A stretch of 60,715 bases of DNA. Source: an uncultured Bacteroidales bacterium (GTDB lineage: Bacteria > Bacteroidota > Bacteroidia > Bacteroidales > P3). Position 1 is the first letter of the stretch. The number at the start of each line of letters is the position of its first letter. Below the pieces are notes generated by a model. It saw only the letters and a list, made by a program, of their open reading frames with translations, ran no database searches and was not told where the DNA came from. Made by a program: the position numbers and the translations under genes. The stretch covers positions 1-60,715 of the forward strand of contig ONEY01000012.1 in NCBI GenBank assembly GCA_900316965.1. Reading direction: 5' to 3'. Below, piece by piece: positions 26,647-35,755 of this stretch.

Positions 26647-27462
26647 TTAGTCAAGGTCAATTCCGAAATGTAGCAAAATATTCCAGTTTTTACGCTTTAT
26701 CTCACTATATTTGTACCCATAATCCAATTGTTTGTCGCTATCATGGCTGAAAGAATCTGTACTTGCGGGATTAAAGAATGGACCATGCAACTGTCCGGCT
26801 ACACCGACCCATAGAGTTTCGGTTATATAGTAGTTCACTCCTACTCTGCCATATACACCAATATCCAAATTGAACATATCCATTTGACTGGCGGATTCTG
26901 CTTTATGCCACTCATTGGCTTCTGCGTCGGTAACCAACGTTCCCGTTGTGGAGTATAGTTCTGCTCTAGTGCGAATACCTGACAAAAGTTGGAAATAGGG
27001 CCCAACTGAGAAATCGAGAGCTACTTTTTCAACAATACTGACCTCACCCGAAAAACCTACCTGCATTTCGTATAATGAGCCCTTTGTTTCAATAAGAACT
27101 CTATTTGCTGATGGTTGGTTGAAATCAGCCTGCCATGAATTGCCGGAATATCCAAAGCCACCAGTACCACCAAGTTTCAAACGATCTGTCACCTCGGCAT
27201 AATATGCAAAGGTTAGCATGAACGAACTACTTGGACTATAAGATAATGTTGTCGGTTGAGGGGTTGTTTCATTATACCACTGATAACCATAACCATCTGT
27301 GGTAATCAACGTATGAGTGAAATCAAGTAAACCACCGCCATAACTTATACCACCGTATAAGCCAATACGACCCATGTTCATGGTGCCTAAATTGCTATAA
27401 TACTGTGCATGGGAAAGCGCTACCATACATAAAATAGAAAATAGTAAAAGTGTTTTTTTCAT
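26647..27462 (-). CDS. Predicted outer-membrane beta-barrel-like protein
   Basis: 271 residues from ATG 27462, which gives a proper signal peptide (MKKTLLLFSILCMVALSHAQ); an earlier in-frame start would put 24 charged residues before it. The mature part alternates polar and aromatic residues (LMLTFAYYAEVTDRLKLGGTGGFGYSG, VGVNYYITETLWVGVAGQLHG) as in outer-membrane barrels with Gly-rich turns. No family is recognised. It lies downstream of the protease-barrel gene and may be its partner. Confidence 0.65.
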   Translation of the reverse strand: MKKTLLLFSILCMVALSHAQYYSNLGTMNMGRIGLYGGISYGGGLLDFTHTLITTDGYGYQWYNETTPQPTTLSYSPSSSFMLTFAYYAEVTDRLKLGGTGGFGYSGNSWQADFNQPSANRVLIETKGSLYEMQVGFSGEVSIVEKVALDFSVGPYFQLLSGIRTRAELYSTTGTLVTDAEANEWHKAESASQMDMFNLDIGVYGRVGVNYYITETLWVGVAGQLHGPFFNPASTDSFSHDSDKQLDYGYKYSEIKRKNWNILLHFGIDLD

Positions 27463-27566
27463 AATTAAAGTGTATTTGCTAATAAAACAATAGTATTTTA
27501 TGATTATCTGTCTTTTCTTCTGGATATATAACATGGATTATTTATAATCGACTGACATTAAAAACA

Positions 27567-30299
27567 TCAGGGCACAAAGCCTATTGACAATCCAAATCTA
27601 AACACGTTATTAAGTACTGCGTTGGGCTCGATTCTATTCAAAGAGCCTTCCTCGAAGATATTGCTTCCAAAATGCCATGCATAGCGTGCATAGAAACCAA
27701 ACAAAATATGGTCTTTGACAATGTAGTTGCGACCCCATTGCAGATGGAGGCCAAACATGTTGGACTTCTGTGTTGAAATTGTGTTTTTGTTGTCAGCAAT
27801 ACTAATATGGTCAATGTCAGCGCCAAAGTCCCAATAATAGCCAAGAGGCGCAAGACGTTTATACACTCGCCATCCAAGAGCAAAAGTGATGTTGTCGTAT
27901 TCTGAGAAACTTTCAGTCCCATCAACATTGCTATATACGGATGAAGGTATCCATCCAGCCTGAAAATGAACTGCTCTGCCTCTTGCCACTATATATTCGG
28001 CTTCAGCGGCAAGCCCTAAACCGAAACGAGAATGGCGGGGAAACCCTCCTGGGTAAGTCTTATTGGTAAATGCAAAACGTCTGACAAATCCGGGTCCCAA
28101 AGAGCTTGAAAAAGCAATATTGAAACGACTTCCCATATAGCCCGGTGTGCTGGAAAGAGAGTCACTGTCAATATGAAGAAAATGATCGTATAACGCTGAA
28201 TGAAGACACGCTTTCTCATCGACAAGATTTTGGGAAGTCATGTGCTTTGACAACTTTTTGGCATTGTCGGCATCAAATTGCAGCGAATAGATGTATGTCC
28301 ATTCTTTATTTGCAAAAATATCGTTTATGGCTTGAGGAATATAGGGTATTATCCACATGAACCATATTGAGTTGACTCCTGGTCGGTATTCGAGATCCTC
28401 GGAATTGGACACAACAGTCACGTTGACAGTAGCAGCATCGTATTTACGCGCCAACCGCTCCATTTGAGGCTGAACCGAAAAAAGCATGTCGAACTCGCCT
28501 CTTGTTTGCCAAAATTCATCAACCCACTCATTAAGCTCTACCCATTCATTATATTCTTCATCCGATTTAAGCCTTTGGAGTCTTCCTGTAGAGAAGTCAA
28601 TTGACCCTATTCCGGCACGTTCGGCCGAAAGGCGTATATCATCGTAAAGAGCGTTGGTAAGACGGTCGGATTCCATAATTTTCAACTCATTCTCAACACG
28701 CGACACGACAGTATAATTAGGACAATAGACAAGTTGGTTCTTATGTTTATAACCACTTCCTTTGTTGTCTTTTACTTTATGCGGCGCAAGATGTGTATTG
28801 AAATAGGTGACAAATACCGAGTCTCCCATCAACAAGTCGGTAAAAATATAAGAACGTATGTTTGCGCTGTTTTGGCGTTGTTTCTTCCTTTTAAGACGCT
28901 CATATTTCGAAAGATTGGCACTCACCGTATCCTCTTGTGTCGCCGCTGGTGGCGTGGCCGAAAAATACGATGGCCCCATATTGTGCTTCTCATAGAGGTC
29001 GGCGAAGAGGTCGTCACACATTGTCGAAATCAAAGTATCTGTCGGGAATCGACAATGACTCTGCCATAAATGTCGAGCGACAATGAGGTTCAGATCGTCG
29101 GAACGCAGACAACGAAAGAGATAGTAGCATTGCTGCACCTCGCCCTCAAAATTCTTGTAATCACCTACAACCTGGCTGGTTTGGGTGTTTGTCTTGTATT
29201 TCGACAAGCCATAGAGTGCTTGGCACATTGAACGTTCTACAAATGGATTGTCGGGATATTGCTTCTTGAGCAAATAACAATCGTAAAAGGCTCTCACATA
29301 GTCGGAATGGATAAGGCTTTGGCGCACATTCTCAAAACGCGCAAGGGTGCGTATCTCTTCAAAAGTCTGCTGGGTGGTGACAACATAGCTTCTACCACCC
29401 TTAGCTGAACCCATGACTTTGGATGTGGCTAAGCGACGTTTCAAGATGTTGGGGTGGGTCGAGAGCGAGTCGTTATAGTCGTCACGTGCCGATATTGGAT
29501 CTAGATGTTCCAAAAAGCAATCATTGCCTATCCGATAATATGGACTATTGAAAAATGCTGTGTCGAAAACAATCTCATCGAAAGGAAGATATCCATACTG
29601 TAGTACATCAAAAACTCCTTCAATTACATCCTTGCGATAGGGACTATTAGAATAGAACATGGCTATACCCAAGCTGTCGGCTTCGGTTTCCATCTCTCTC
29701 GAACGATTATGGTATTTGATGAAGTCACGCATTTCCTGTGTTTCTGCGTCTATGTCGTCGCTGTCATGTTTACGGCGGCTGATGTCTTCCAAGCTATGCT
29801 TACGCAAATAATGGACAATCTCGTGGCTGAGAATGAACGCCAACTGCGCCTCGTCTTCCACATGAGCGACAAGACCTGTGCATACAAATATCATGCCTTG
29901 CCCTGTGGCAAACGCGTTGACATCGGACGACTTAAGAGTATAGAATCTCAACTGGTTGCGCAATGAAGGATAACCTGCAAGCAATGTATCGGCAATTCGA
30001 TTAACCATGTTGGTTATTGGATCGCCATACAGTATCCTACCCGATGCCATCATGCGGTGTATATGAAACGACGCCTTGAGGATTTTATCCCTATTGCGTA
30101 GCTTCCCATCGTTATAGTCTTTCACTCGCTGTTTGTCAAGAGTATACAGCTCTTCAAGACTCAGAGTCAAATCGCGAGGAAGTGTGCCTTCCGACTTAAG
30201 ACCTTCAAAATTATCCAGATTGTATGTGTGTTGAGCCTTTAACGGCATCCCTGCAATGGCCAAGAGTGCCACGATGGCAAGCAACAATGTTTTTTTCAT
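27567..30299 (-). CDS. M48-family metalloprotease with C-terminal beta-barrel
   Basis: 910 residues. A signal peptide (1-23, MPLKAQ) is followed by an M48 peptidase domain at about 60-230 with the zinc motif HEIVH (159-163), then EMETEADSLG carrying the third ligand (E206). A long middle part of unknown type (about 300-700) contains a mostly helical region and a Lys/Arg-rich patch (YERLKRKKQRQN). The last ~200 residues are Gly/aromatic-rich strands like an outer-membrane barrel (GSRFNIAFSSSLGPG to NVFRFGLSIGFVP). M48 proteases of this type handle outer-membrane or periplasmic proteins (as BepA does); fusion to a barrel suggests a membrane-anchored protease. Translated just after the 30308 gene. 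Confidence 0.85.
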   Translation of the reverse strand: MKKTLLLAIVALLAIAGMPLKAQHTYNLDNFEGLKSEGTLPRDLTLSLEELYTLDKQRVKDYNDGKLRNRDKILKASFHIHRMMASGRILYGDPITNMVNRIADTLLAGYPSLRNQLRFYTLKSSDVNAFATGQGMIFVCTGLVAHVEDEAQLAFILSHEIVHYLRKHSLEDISRRKHDSDDIDAETQEMRDFIKYHNRSREMETEADSLGIAMFYSNSPYRKDVIEGVFDVLQYGYLPFDEIVFDTAFFNSPYYRIGNDCFLEHLDPISARDDYNDSLSTHPNILKRRLATSKVMGSAKGGRSYVVTTQQTFEEIRTLARFENVRQSLIHSDYVRAFYDCYLLKKQYPDNPFVERSMCQALYGLSKYKTNTQTSQVVGDYKNFEGEVQQCYYLFRCLRSDDLNLIVARHLWQSHCRFPTDTLISTMCDDLFADLYEKHNMGPSYFSATPPAATQEDTVSANLSKYERLKRKKQRQNSANIRSYIFTDLLMGDSVFVTYFNTHLAPHKVKDNKGSGYKHKNQLVYCPNYTVVSRVENELKIMESDRLTNALYDDIRLSAERAGIGSIDFSTGRLQRLKSDEEYNEWVELNEWVDEFWQTRGEFDMLFSVQPQMERLARKYDAATVNVTVVSNSEDLEYRPGVNSIWFMWIIPYIPQAINDIFANKEWTYIYSLQFDADNAKKLSKHMTSQNLVDEKACLHSALYDHFLHIDSDSLSSTPGYMGSRFNIAFSSSLGPGFVRRFAFTNKTYPGGFPRHSRFGLGLAAEAEYIVARGRAVHFQAGWIPSSVYSNVDGTESFSEYDNITFALGWRVYKRLAPLGYYWDFGADIDHISIADNKNTISTQKSNMFGLHLQWGRNYIVKDHILFGFYARYAWHFGSNIFEEGSLNRIEPNAVLNNVFRFGLSIGFVP

Positions 30300-30307
30300 A
30301 AATACAG

Positions 30308-31774
30308 TTATTTGAGCTTAAGGATAGCTATTACCGAATGGAGTGGTTGGGATAAGAGTTGGAGATAATCGCCATTAGACAAGCGATGTGGTGCTCCTAT
30401 ACACACCGACTTGGAAGGTATTTCAAGCCCTTGGCGAGTGATATTGCCTTGTTTGTCAAACGAAAGCGCCATCAACACCATTCTGTTGTGTGTGTTTCCA
30501 CTCTCTTTGGCAACACTACCAGGTTTGGGTGTGACATTGCTTTGGTCGTCAACATAGAAAATTGTGTAACCATCGCCTGCGGGTGTCAGTCTTGTACACA
30601 CTCCGTCACGTGCAGCGAACGCATTCTTAATCTCGCGAGGCACCGTATTACTCCATGCCACTTTCCCTTCATCGTCGATTCGGTACACCAGCATTCCCAC
30701 ATAGTCAGAATATGAGAACACTCCATTGATAAAGAGGTTGTAAATACGCTCATATACTACTGTTGCGCCATCGACATCTGCTTTGGAATTGGCAAACGAT
30801 AAGCGATCGGAAGAGAGTATTTTCATCTTGGTGCGATGAGGCACATTGCACAAATCGCATATCATCTCTTTGGTAAAGTCTACTTTCTCGTAATGGGTCA
30901 CTTCGTTGGTGCGGGTATCGAATACCAACGAATAAAAACCTGAACTCCACTTTGAAGTATTGTCTTGCTCCTCGCCTTTCAATAAGCCTGTGCAATAAAT
31001 CTTTCCGTTATCGTAACGGACAATGCGCATATCGTGAACCTCGTCCATCATGTATGTCGCACGGTAGGCATGCTCCCTCTCACCATCTATGACATTGAAA
31101 TAAAGATAAGTCTCATTCGTTTTCTTGTCTCGCACCATGCCTGCCGATATAACATCGGCGCTGTCGGTAACCATCCAGTCATTTATCGAGTTGACCGAAA
31201 CATTCATATTCCACAATTCATCGAGGGTTTGGTCAAAAGTGCTGATTCTCCATTCAACCTCATCATCTCTTACTATACCCAATATCAAAGAGTTCCATTC
31301 TCCCGATGCCGAAGTGCGTATAAAAGGATACACTCGTGTCCCGTTAGGAAGCGGCAACGATATAAGCTCTTGTGGCTCACTCTGCTCTTTGAGTGTTGAA
31401 GGGTCGTAGCTGAGTTTGAAAACCTTGTAGTCGCTCTTGGTTTGCCGCGACATAATCAAATCTACCGACGTCTCATTGACATAGCCGCCATAGAAACCGC
31501 ATTCTTCATCTTCAGGCAAATTCGTTTCTGCCACAACATTAAGATTGCGGTCATAAACTCCTATATAAGGAATATTTTTTTTATCATCAGTGCGCCGCAT
31601 CAAATAGATGTTGCCATTCTTTTCTCCTATGTATCCGGTCGACTGAACAGCATCTGTACCAACATACTTCAATGTTTTGGCGCTGCCGCCTTGTTCCATT
31701 TGCCATTCTTGCGACATTGCGGCAAAAGAAAAAGCAAAAAAAGCGAAAAATAAAAATATTCTTTTGAATTTCAT
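30308..31774 (-). CDS. Secreted protein of unknown function, propeller-like
   Basis: 488 residues. Signal peptide ends AAMSQ (residue 21). The mature part has repeats of the kind IYLMRRTDDKKNIPYIGVYDRNLN, YFNVIDGEREHAY and GKIYCTGLLKG, suggesting a beta-propeller, but no family was identified. It is 8 bases before the M48-barrel gene and thus co-transcribed with it, so it is likely to act in the same envelope process. Confidence 0.6.
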   Translation of the reverse strand: MKFKRIFLFFAFFAFSFAAMSQEWQMEQGGSAKTLKYVGTDAVQSTGYIGEKNGNIYLMRRTDDKKNIPYIGVYDRNLNVVAETNLPEDEECGFYGGYVNETSVDLIMSRQTKSDYKVFKLSYDPSTLKEQSEPQELISLPLPNGTRVYPFIRTSASGEWNSLILGIVRDDEVEWRISTFDQTLDELWNMNVSVNSINDWMVTDSADVISAGMVRDKKTNETYLYFNVIDGEREHAYRATYMMDEVHDMRIVRYDNGKIYCTGLLKGEEQDNTSKWSSGFYSLVFDTRTNEVTHYEKVDFTKEMICDLCNVPHRTKMKILSSDRLSFANSKADVDGATVVYERIYNLFINGVFSYSDYVGMLVYRIDDEGKVAWSNTVPREIKNAFAARDGVCTRLTPAGDGYTIFYVDDQSNVTPKPGSVAKESGNTHNRMVLMALSFDKQGNITRQGLEIPSKSVCIGAPHRLSNGDYLQLLSQPLHSVIAILKLK

Positions 31775-31809
31775 GATGTTATAATATTATTACATTTAAT
31801 TACCAATTG

Positions 31810-31817
31810 CAAAAATA
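31810..31817 (-). promoter_or_regulatory. Probable -7 box upstream of the 30308-31774 gene
   Basis: Minus-strand TATTTTTG fits TAnnTTTG and lies 36 bases before the ATG. No good -33 TTG was found. Confidence 0.35.
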
Positions 31818-31919
31818 AAAATAATATCTTAAAAACGGGTTTATCATCTCATGTTTAATAACTCTTCAAATAATTCTTTGGATCTTTAAGCTTTACTATT
31901 ACCTTCCACCATCATCTCC

Positions 31920-32657
31920 TCATCTGAGTTGCATCTGCTGCTTCTCCATGATGATAACATTGACATCGCGGTCTCTTTGGCTTTCTTGATTCAATATGTT
32001 GTTGATATTGGCCTTGCGGTTTTTACGCTTTCTGCAATTTTGCAACGCTCTTTGGTTTTCGCTTGGATCCGACCGTGAGTCGTTCATCACCCTAGGATAC
32101 TGATTTGTCTTGTTCTCGGCAGGTGCAAAAACTGTACTGTCTTCAGTGAGGACAATGGGCTCAACAGTTGCCAAAGGTTCGTTCACAACACTATCACTAT
32201 TGTTGTCCGCATACTGTATGTCGAGGCTTGTTTCTTGCTGCGGTAGACGCTCTTCTTCTAATGCGACGACTACATTTGTCTTGCTGTCATCGCCTGGTTT
32301 ATTCATAGCCAACGGATGGTTGTCTATAGCAATGGTGGGAGCAACCATGACGCTATCGCCTTGTGGACCTTTTGTTGTCGACGGCAACGATGGCTGTGGT
32401 TTGGTATCTGCTTGCAAATTGCTGTTATTGTTATTTTCACCACCCAAGAAAAGATTCACGGCGAATGTGGCCACCACAAGCGCGGCGACAGCGGCGGCAA
32501 CAGCAACCCACAACCTGCGACGAGAGGGTTTGGCTTCGCTATGCGATGCTATCAACGACATAAGCTGACCCTTGTCTGGTAGGTCAACCTTGCTCATCGC
32601 CTCGTCAAAGCGACGATACAAATCGTTGAATTCTCTATTATTATCTTTATGTTGCAT
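31920..32657 (-). CDS. Anti-sigma-factor-like membrane protein
   Basis: 245 residues. An N-terminal cytosolic part (1-48: DLYRRFDEAMSKVDLPDKGQL) is followed by one membrane helix (about 50-70, WVAVAAAVAALVVATFAVNLF) and a long polar region rich in Asn, Pro and Ser. This layout, and its place directly after an ECF sigma gene on the same strand, fits an anti-sigma factor, but no known anti-sigma domain was recognised, so the call is by context. Gap to the sigma gene is 112 bases. Confidence 0.6.
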   Translation of the reverse strand: MQHKDNNREFNDLYRRFDEAMSKVDLPDKGQLMSLIASHSEAKPSRRRLWVAVAAAVAALVVATFAVNLFLGGENNNNSNLQADTKPQPSLPSTTKGPQGDSVMVAPTIAIDNHPLAMNKPGDDSKTNVVVALEEERLPQQETSLDIQYADNNSDSVVNEPLATVEPIVLTEDSTVFAPAENKTNQYPRVMNDSRSDPSENQRALQNCRKRKNRKANINNILNQESQRDRDVNVIIMEKQQMQLR

Positions 32658-32769
32658 GTTTGAATAGTTTTCTGATTATTATATTGCCTATGATGTTTTA
32701 GATTATCTGTATCGTATTGTTCATCACTCTCCGCTTATTTTATGTCTCCATAGCATGAGGGTAACCCAA

Positions 32770-33249
32770 TCATGGATTCATTATCTTTCGCAGTTTTGTC
32801 TTTATCCTTGTCAGTCGGGTTGCAACAGCTCCATAGCTGGAACCCTTGGCTTGCGCTATCTCTTGGTTGTCAAAACCTTCCATATACATCAATACGATAT
32901 CTTTTTCATCATCTGGTAATTTGTTTACAACCTGCCTTAATTCATCTATCAACTGATCGGTATCATAGTCTTCATCCTTACTCAGCGGTAGCTGTTCGTC
33001 GGTCAGCACAACCTTCATCCTGTTTTTCTTCGCCTTGTTCAACATGGTATGCATCACCACAGAATAAATCCAAGTGGAAGGTTTGCTGAGCCCTTTGTAG
33101 CTATCATACGACTCCCATAGCGCCACAACGGCATCCTGATACAGGTCTCTCAAGTCGGAGACAGGACAATAGGAATACATAGCACAGACTTTCAAAATCA
33201 TGCGCTCATGCTGTTTTATCATGTCAACAAAAGCTTCCTGACGGCTCAT
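32770..33249 (-). CDS. ECF-type RNA polymerase sigma factor
   Basis: 159 residues from ATG 33249 (MSRQEAFVDM; a TTG two codons upstream is less likely). Region 2 is seen in DLRDLYQDAVVALWESYDSYKG with TWIYSVVMHTMLN, and region 4 in LPDDEKDIVLMYMEGFDNQEIAQAKGSSYGAVATRLTRIKTKL, a helix-turn-helix. There is no C-terminal extension. It would direct RNA polymerase to a small regulon, probably controlled by the membrane protein next to it. Confidence 0.85.
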   Translation of the reverse strand: MSRQEAFVDMIKQHERMILKVCAMYSYCPVSDLRDLYQDAVVALWESYDSYKGLSKPSTWIYSVVMHTMLNKAKKNRMKVVLTDEQLPLSKDEDYDTDQLIDELRQVVNKLPDDEKDIVLMYMEGFDNQEIAQAKGSSYGAVATRLTRIKTKLRKIMNP

Positions 33250-33381
33250 TAACAACCTATTACGCTAGCAGTTTTGTTCTATTGTTTTATTCATTACCAG
33301 ATTCATCTTACGATCCGCATCGCTCGTTTCTGTATTTTTTAATCTATTAGTAGCGAAAAAGTATTTTTTTTTACAACATCT

Positions 33382-33417
33382 AAAAAAACTCCGCATTTTT
33401 TTTGCGGAGTTTTTTTG
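33382..33417. terminator. Strong terminator after fba
   Basis: AAAAAACTCCGCA (33383-33395) pairs perfectly with TGCGGAGTTTTTT (33403-33415) around a run of T in the loop, with A-runs before and T-runs after, so it works for the fba transcript on the minus strand and isolates it from the sigma gene. Confidence 0.85.
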
Positions 33418-33476
33418 CAAATCATAATTTTTTTATAAAAACTATTCAAATTTACTATCATGGATTGTCAACGACA

Positions 33477-34475
33477 TTAAAGCTTGTCGTTTGAACCAAG
33501 GACGTTGACTATCTTATGTATGTACATTTTCTTCATACTCTCGCGAGCAGGTTTCAAATACTGACGAGGATCGAAATGGTCGGGATGCTCTGCAAGGTGT
33601 TTGCGGATAGCGGCTGTCATAGCCAGACGGCTGTCGCTGTCAATGTTTATCTTGCATACAGCGCTCTTGGCTGCCTTGCGAAGCTGCTCCTCGGGAATAC
33701 CTACGGCTGCCTTCAAAGCACCGCCATTGGCGTTGATGGTGTCTACCTCATCCTGAGGCACCGAGCTTGAGCCGTGAAGAACAATCGGGAATCCTGGCAG
33801 TTTCTTTTCAATTGCTTCCAATACGTCGAAAGCCAATGGAGGTGGAACAAGACGTCCTGTCTGTGGATCTACCGTGCATTGCTCGGGTTTGAATTTGTAT
33901 GCTCCATGACTGGTTCCAATGCTGATAGCCAGCGAGTCACAACCGGTACGGGTGGCAAAATCTATAACCTCCTCTGGTTTGGTGTAGTGGCTCACCTCCG
34001 ACGATACTTCATCTTCAACACCTGCCAATACTCCAAGCTCGCATTCAACGGTAACATCATACTTGTGGGCATACTCTACCACCTGACGTGAGATCTTGAT
34101 GTTCTCCTCATAAGGCAGAGCGCTACCGTCATACATAACACTCGAAAAGCCCATGTCTATACACGACTTGCAAGTCTCAAAACTGTCGCCGTGATCAAGA
34201 TGCAGCACAATCTGCGGATTGGGGCAACCCAGTTCTTTGGCATATTCCACAGCACCCTCGGCCATATAGCGGAGAAGCGTCGGGTTGGCGTAATCGCGAG
34301 CACCCTTGCTAACTTGAAGTATAACAGGGCTCTTGGTTTCAACAGCAGCCTGTATGATGGCCTGCATTTGTTCCATATTATTAAAATTGAACGCAGGGAT
34401 AGCGTAACCGCCGTCCACAGCTTTGGCAAACATGGCACGTGTGTTTACCAATCCGATTTTTTTGTAATCTACCAT
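33477..34475 (-). CDS. fba: Class II fructose-bisphosphate aldolase
   Basis: 332 residues. Zinc-dependent aldolase of the TIM-barrel type. Visible are AIPAFNFNNMEQM at the N-terminus, the zinc/substrate motif HLDHGDSFE, the conserved CELG segment, ISIGTSHGAYK and VLHGSSSVP. It splits fructose-1,6-bisphosphate in glycolysis and runs in reverse in gluconeogenesis. The start at MVDYKKIGLVNTR matches the family N-terminus. It has its own promoter about 110 bases upstream and a strong terminator downstream. Confidence 0.95.
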   Translation of the reverse strand: MVDYKKIGLVNTRAMFAKAVDGGYAIPAFNFNNMEQMQAIIQAAVETKSPVILQVSKGARDYANPTLLRYMAEGAVEYAKELGCPNPQIVLHLDHGDSFETCKSCIDMGFSSVMYDGSALPYEENIKISRQVVEYAHKYDVTVECELGVLAGVEDEVSSEVSHYTKPEEVIDFATRTGCDSLAISIGTSHGAYKFKPEQCTVDPQTGRLVPPPLAFDVLEAIEKKLPGFPIVLHGSSSVPQDEVDTINANGGALKAAVGIPEEQLRKAAKSAVCKINIDSDSRLAMTAAIRKHLAEHPDHFDPRQYLKPARESMKKMYIHKIVNVLGSNDKL

Positions 34476-34584
34476 GGTTTTATTTGTTAAAATGTTATTT
34501 CGCGCTATTTTCTCCCTCCTTTTTCACGGGAGGCTCTATGTAATCAGGATTTCCTGCACTTGCCGTATCCTAACTACGAGTTTG

Positions 34585-34618
34585 CAAAATTACACATATT
34601 TCTTGATATAAACGCAAA
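34585..34618 (-). promoter_or_regulatory. Bacteroidetes-type promoter of fba
   Basis: Minus-strand TTTG (34615-34618) and TAATTTTG (34585-34592), 22 bases apart, in the divergent region; 110 bases before the fba ATG. Confidence 0.5.
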
Positions 34619-34908
34619 GATTTCAAAAAATAAATTCCTCCTTCATAAAATTTATTAAAAAAATGCCAATCAACATGCCTAATTATCTGAAAAATAAGAG
34701 CGCCTTTCTAATCCTCCTTACCACTCAAAAATAATTAGTCTTTATTTTTTTTGAACTCTTTTTTCACAGCGGCCAATAGCGTCATCATCACTTCATCTAC
34801 CATAAAAACAACCATCTACACCTCCTTTATGCAATTATTATAAAATTGAAGAGATATTATATGAATACATTTTTATTTATGAGTGCCGCTCATTTGAAAA
34901 AAAACTCG

Positions 34909-34916
34909 TAAATTTG
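34909..34916 (+). promoter_or_regulatory. Probable -7 box for dapB
   Basis: TAAATTTG fits TAnnTTTG and lies 93 bases before the dapB ATG. A TTTG at 34893 is too close for a normal -33 element, so only the -7 box is claimed. Confidence 0.45.
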
Positions 34917-35009
34917 CACCCCAACAAACATCGACGAAAACAAAAAACAATAGACAATTTCTCGTTACTTTTCCAACATTTTAAACCATTTACTACCTCT
35001 ATACAAATC

Positions 35010-35699
35010 ATGAAAATCGCTCTCATAGGATACGGCAAAATGGGCCATGCAATCGAGTCGCTCGCCCTCGAAAAAGGTCACTCTATTGTGTGCACAATAG
35101 ACAATCCCGACGAGATGGAACAAAAGAAAAACCTTCTCTCCTCTGCCGACGTCGCCATTGAATTCACAACACCTAAAACTGCCTCTGCCAACCTCCGTTT
35201 GTGCATTGAGCTCGGCGTCCCCGTCGTATGCGGCACCACAGGTTGGTATGCCGACTATTACGACATCGCCGACCTCTGCAACAAAAAGAAAGGCGCCTTG
35301 CTCGCCTCCTCCAACTTCAGCATCGGCATGAACATAATGTTTGCCATCAACGAAAAACTGGCCATGCTCATGGATTCTCACCCCGAATACAGCGTCGACA
35401 TCAGCGAAACTCACCACATCCATAAACTCGACGCCCCTAGCGGCACAGCGATAACTCTTCGCCAACAAATTGCTGCTGTCAGTCACGGCAATCGCAGCAT
35501 CCCCGAAAACATACCCATCGAGTCAATTCGTGAAGGCGAAATCGCTGGCATCCACACCGTCCGCTACAACAGCGAAATAGACACCCTCACAATAACCCAC
35601 GAGGCTCACAGCCGCAAAGGCCTGGCTTTGGGTGCTCTCATGGCCGCCGAGTTCCTCGCCGGCAAACAGGGCGTCTTCACCATGAAAGACATCCTGTAA
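35010..35699 (+). CDS. dapB: 4-hydroxy-tetrahydrodipicolinate reductase
   Basis: 229 residues from ATG 35010, which precedes the nucleotide-binding MKIALIGYGKMGHAI; a longer upstream reading adds 32 residues of unlikely sequence. It lacks parts of the longer E. coli DapB, which is usual in Bacteroidetes. The signature HHIHKLDAPSGTA is present (HH 135-136, K139, D141). It makes tetrahydrodipicolinate in lysine and diaminopimelate synthesis, needed for peptidoglycan. Followed 56 bases later by phoH. Confidence 0.94.
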   Translation: MKIALIGYGKMGHAIESLALEKGHSIVCTIDNPDEMEQKKNLLSSADVAIEFTTPKTASANLRLCIELGVPVVCGTTGWYADYYDIADLCNKKKGALLASSNFSIGMNIMFAINEKLAMLMDSHPEYSVDISETHHIHKLDAPSGTAITLRQQIAAVSHGNRSIPENIPIESIREGEIAGIHTVRYNSEIDTLTITHEAHSRKGLALGALMAAEFLAGKQGVFTMKDIL

Positions 35700-35755
35700 T
35701 CTTTCTCCACACCTATATTCATTAAACACCTCTCTAACTCTTTTATCACTTCTTG

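Larger units (their letters stand above)
34476..35009. other. 534-base divergent intergenic region, no gene seen
   Basis: AT-rich spacer between fba (-) and dapB (+) with several A/T runs and stops in all frames. It holds the fba promoter near its left end and a -7 box for dapB near the right end. No RNA gene or convincing short coding frame was found. Confidence 0.6.
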
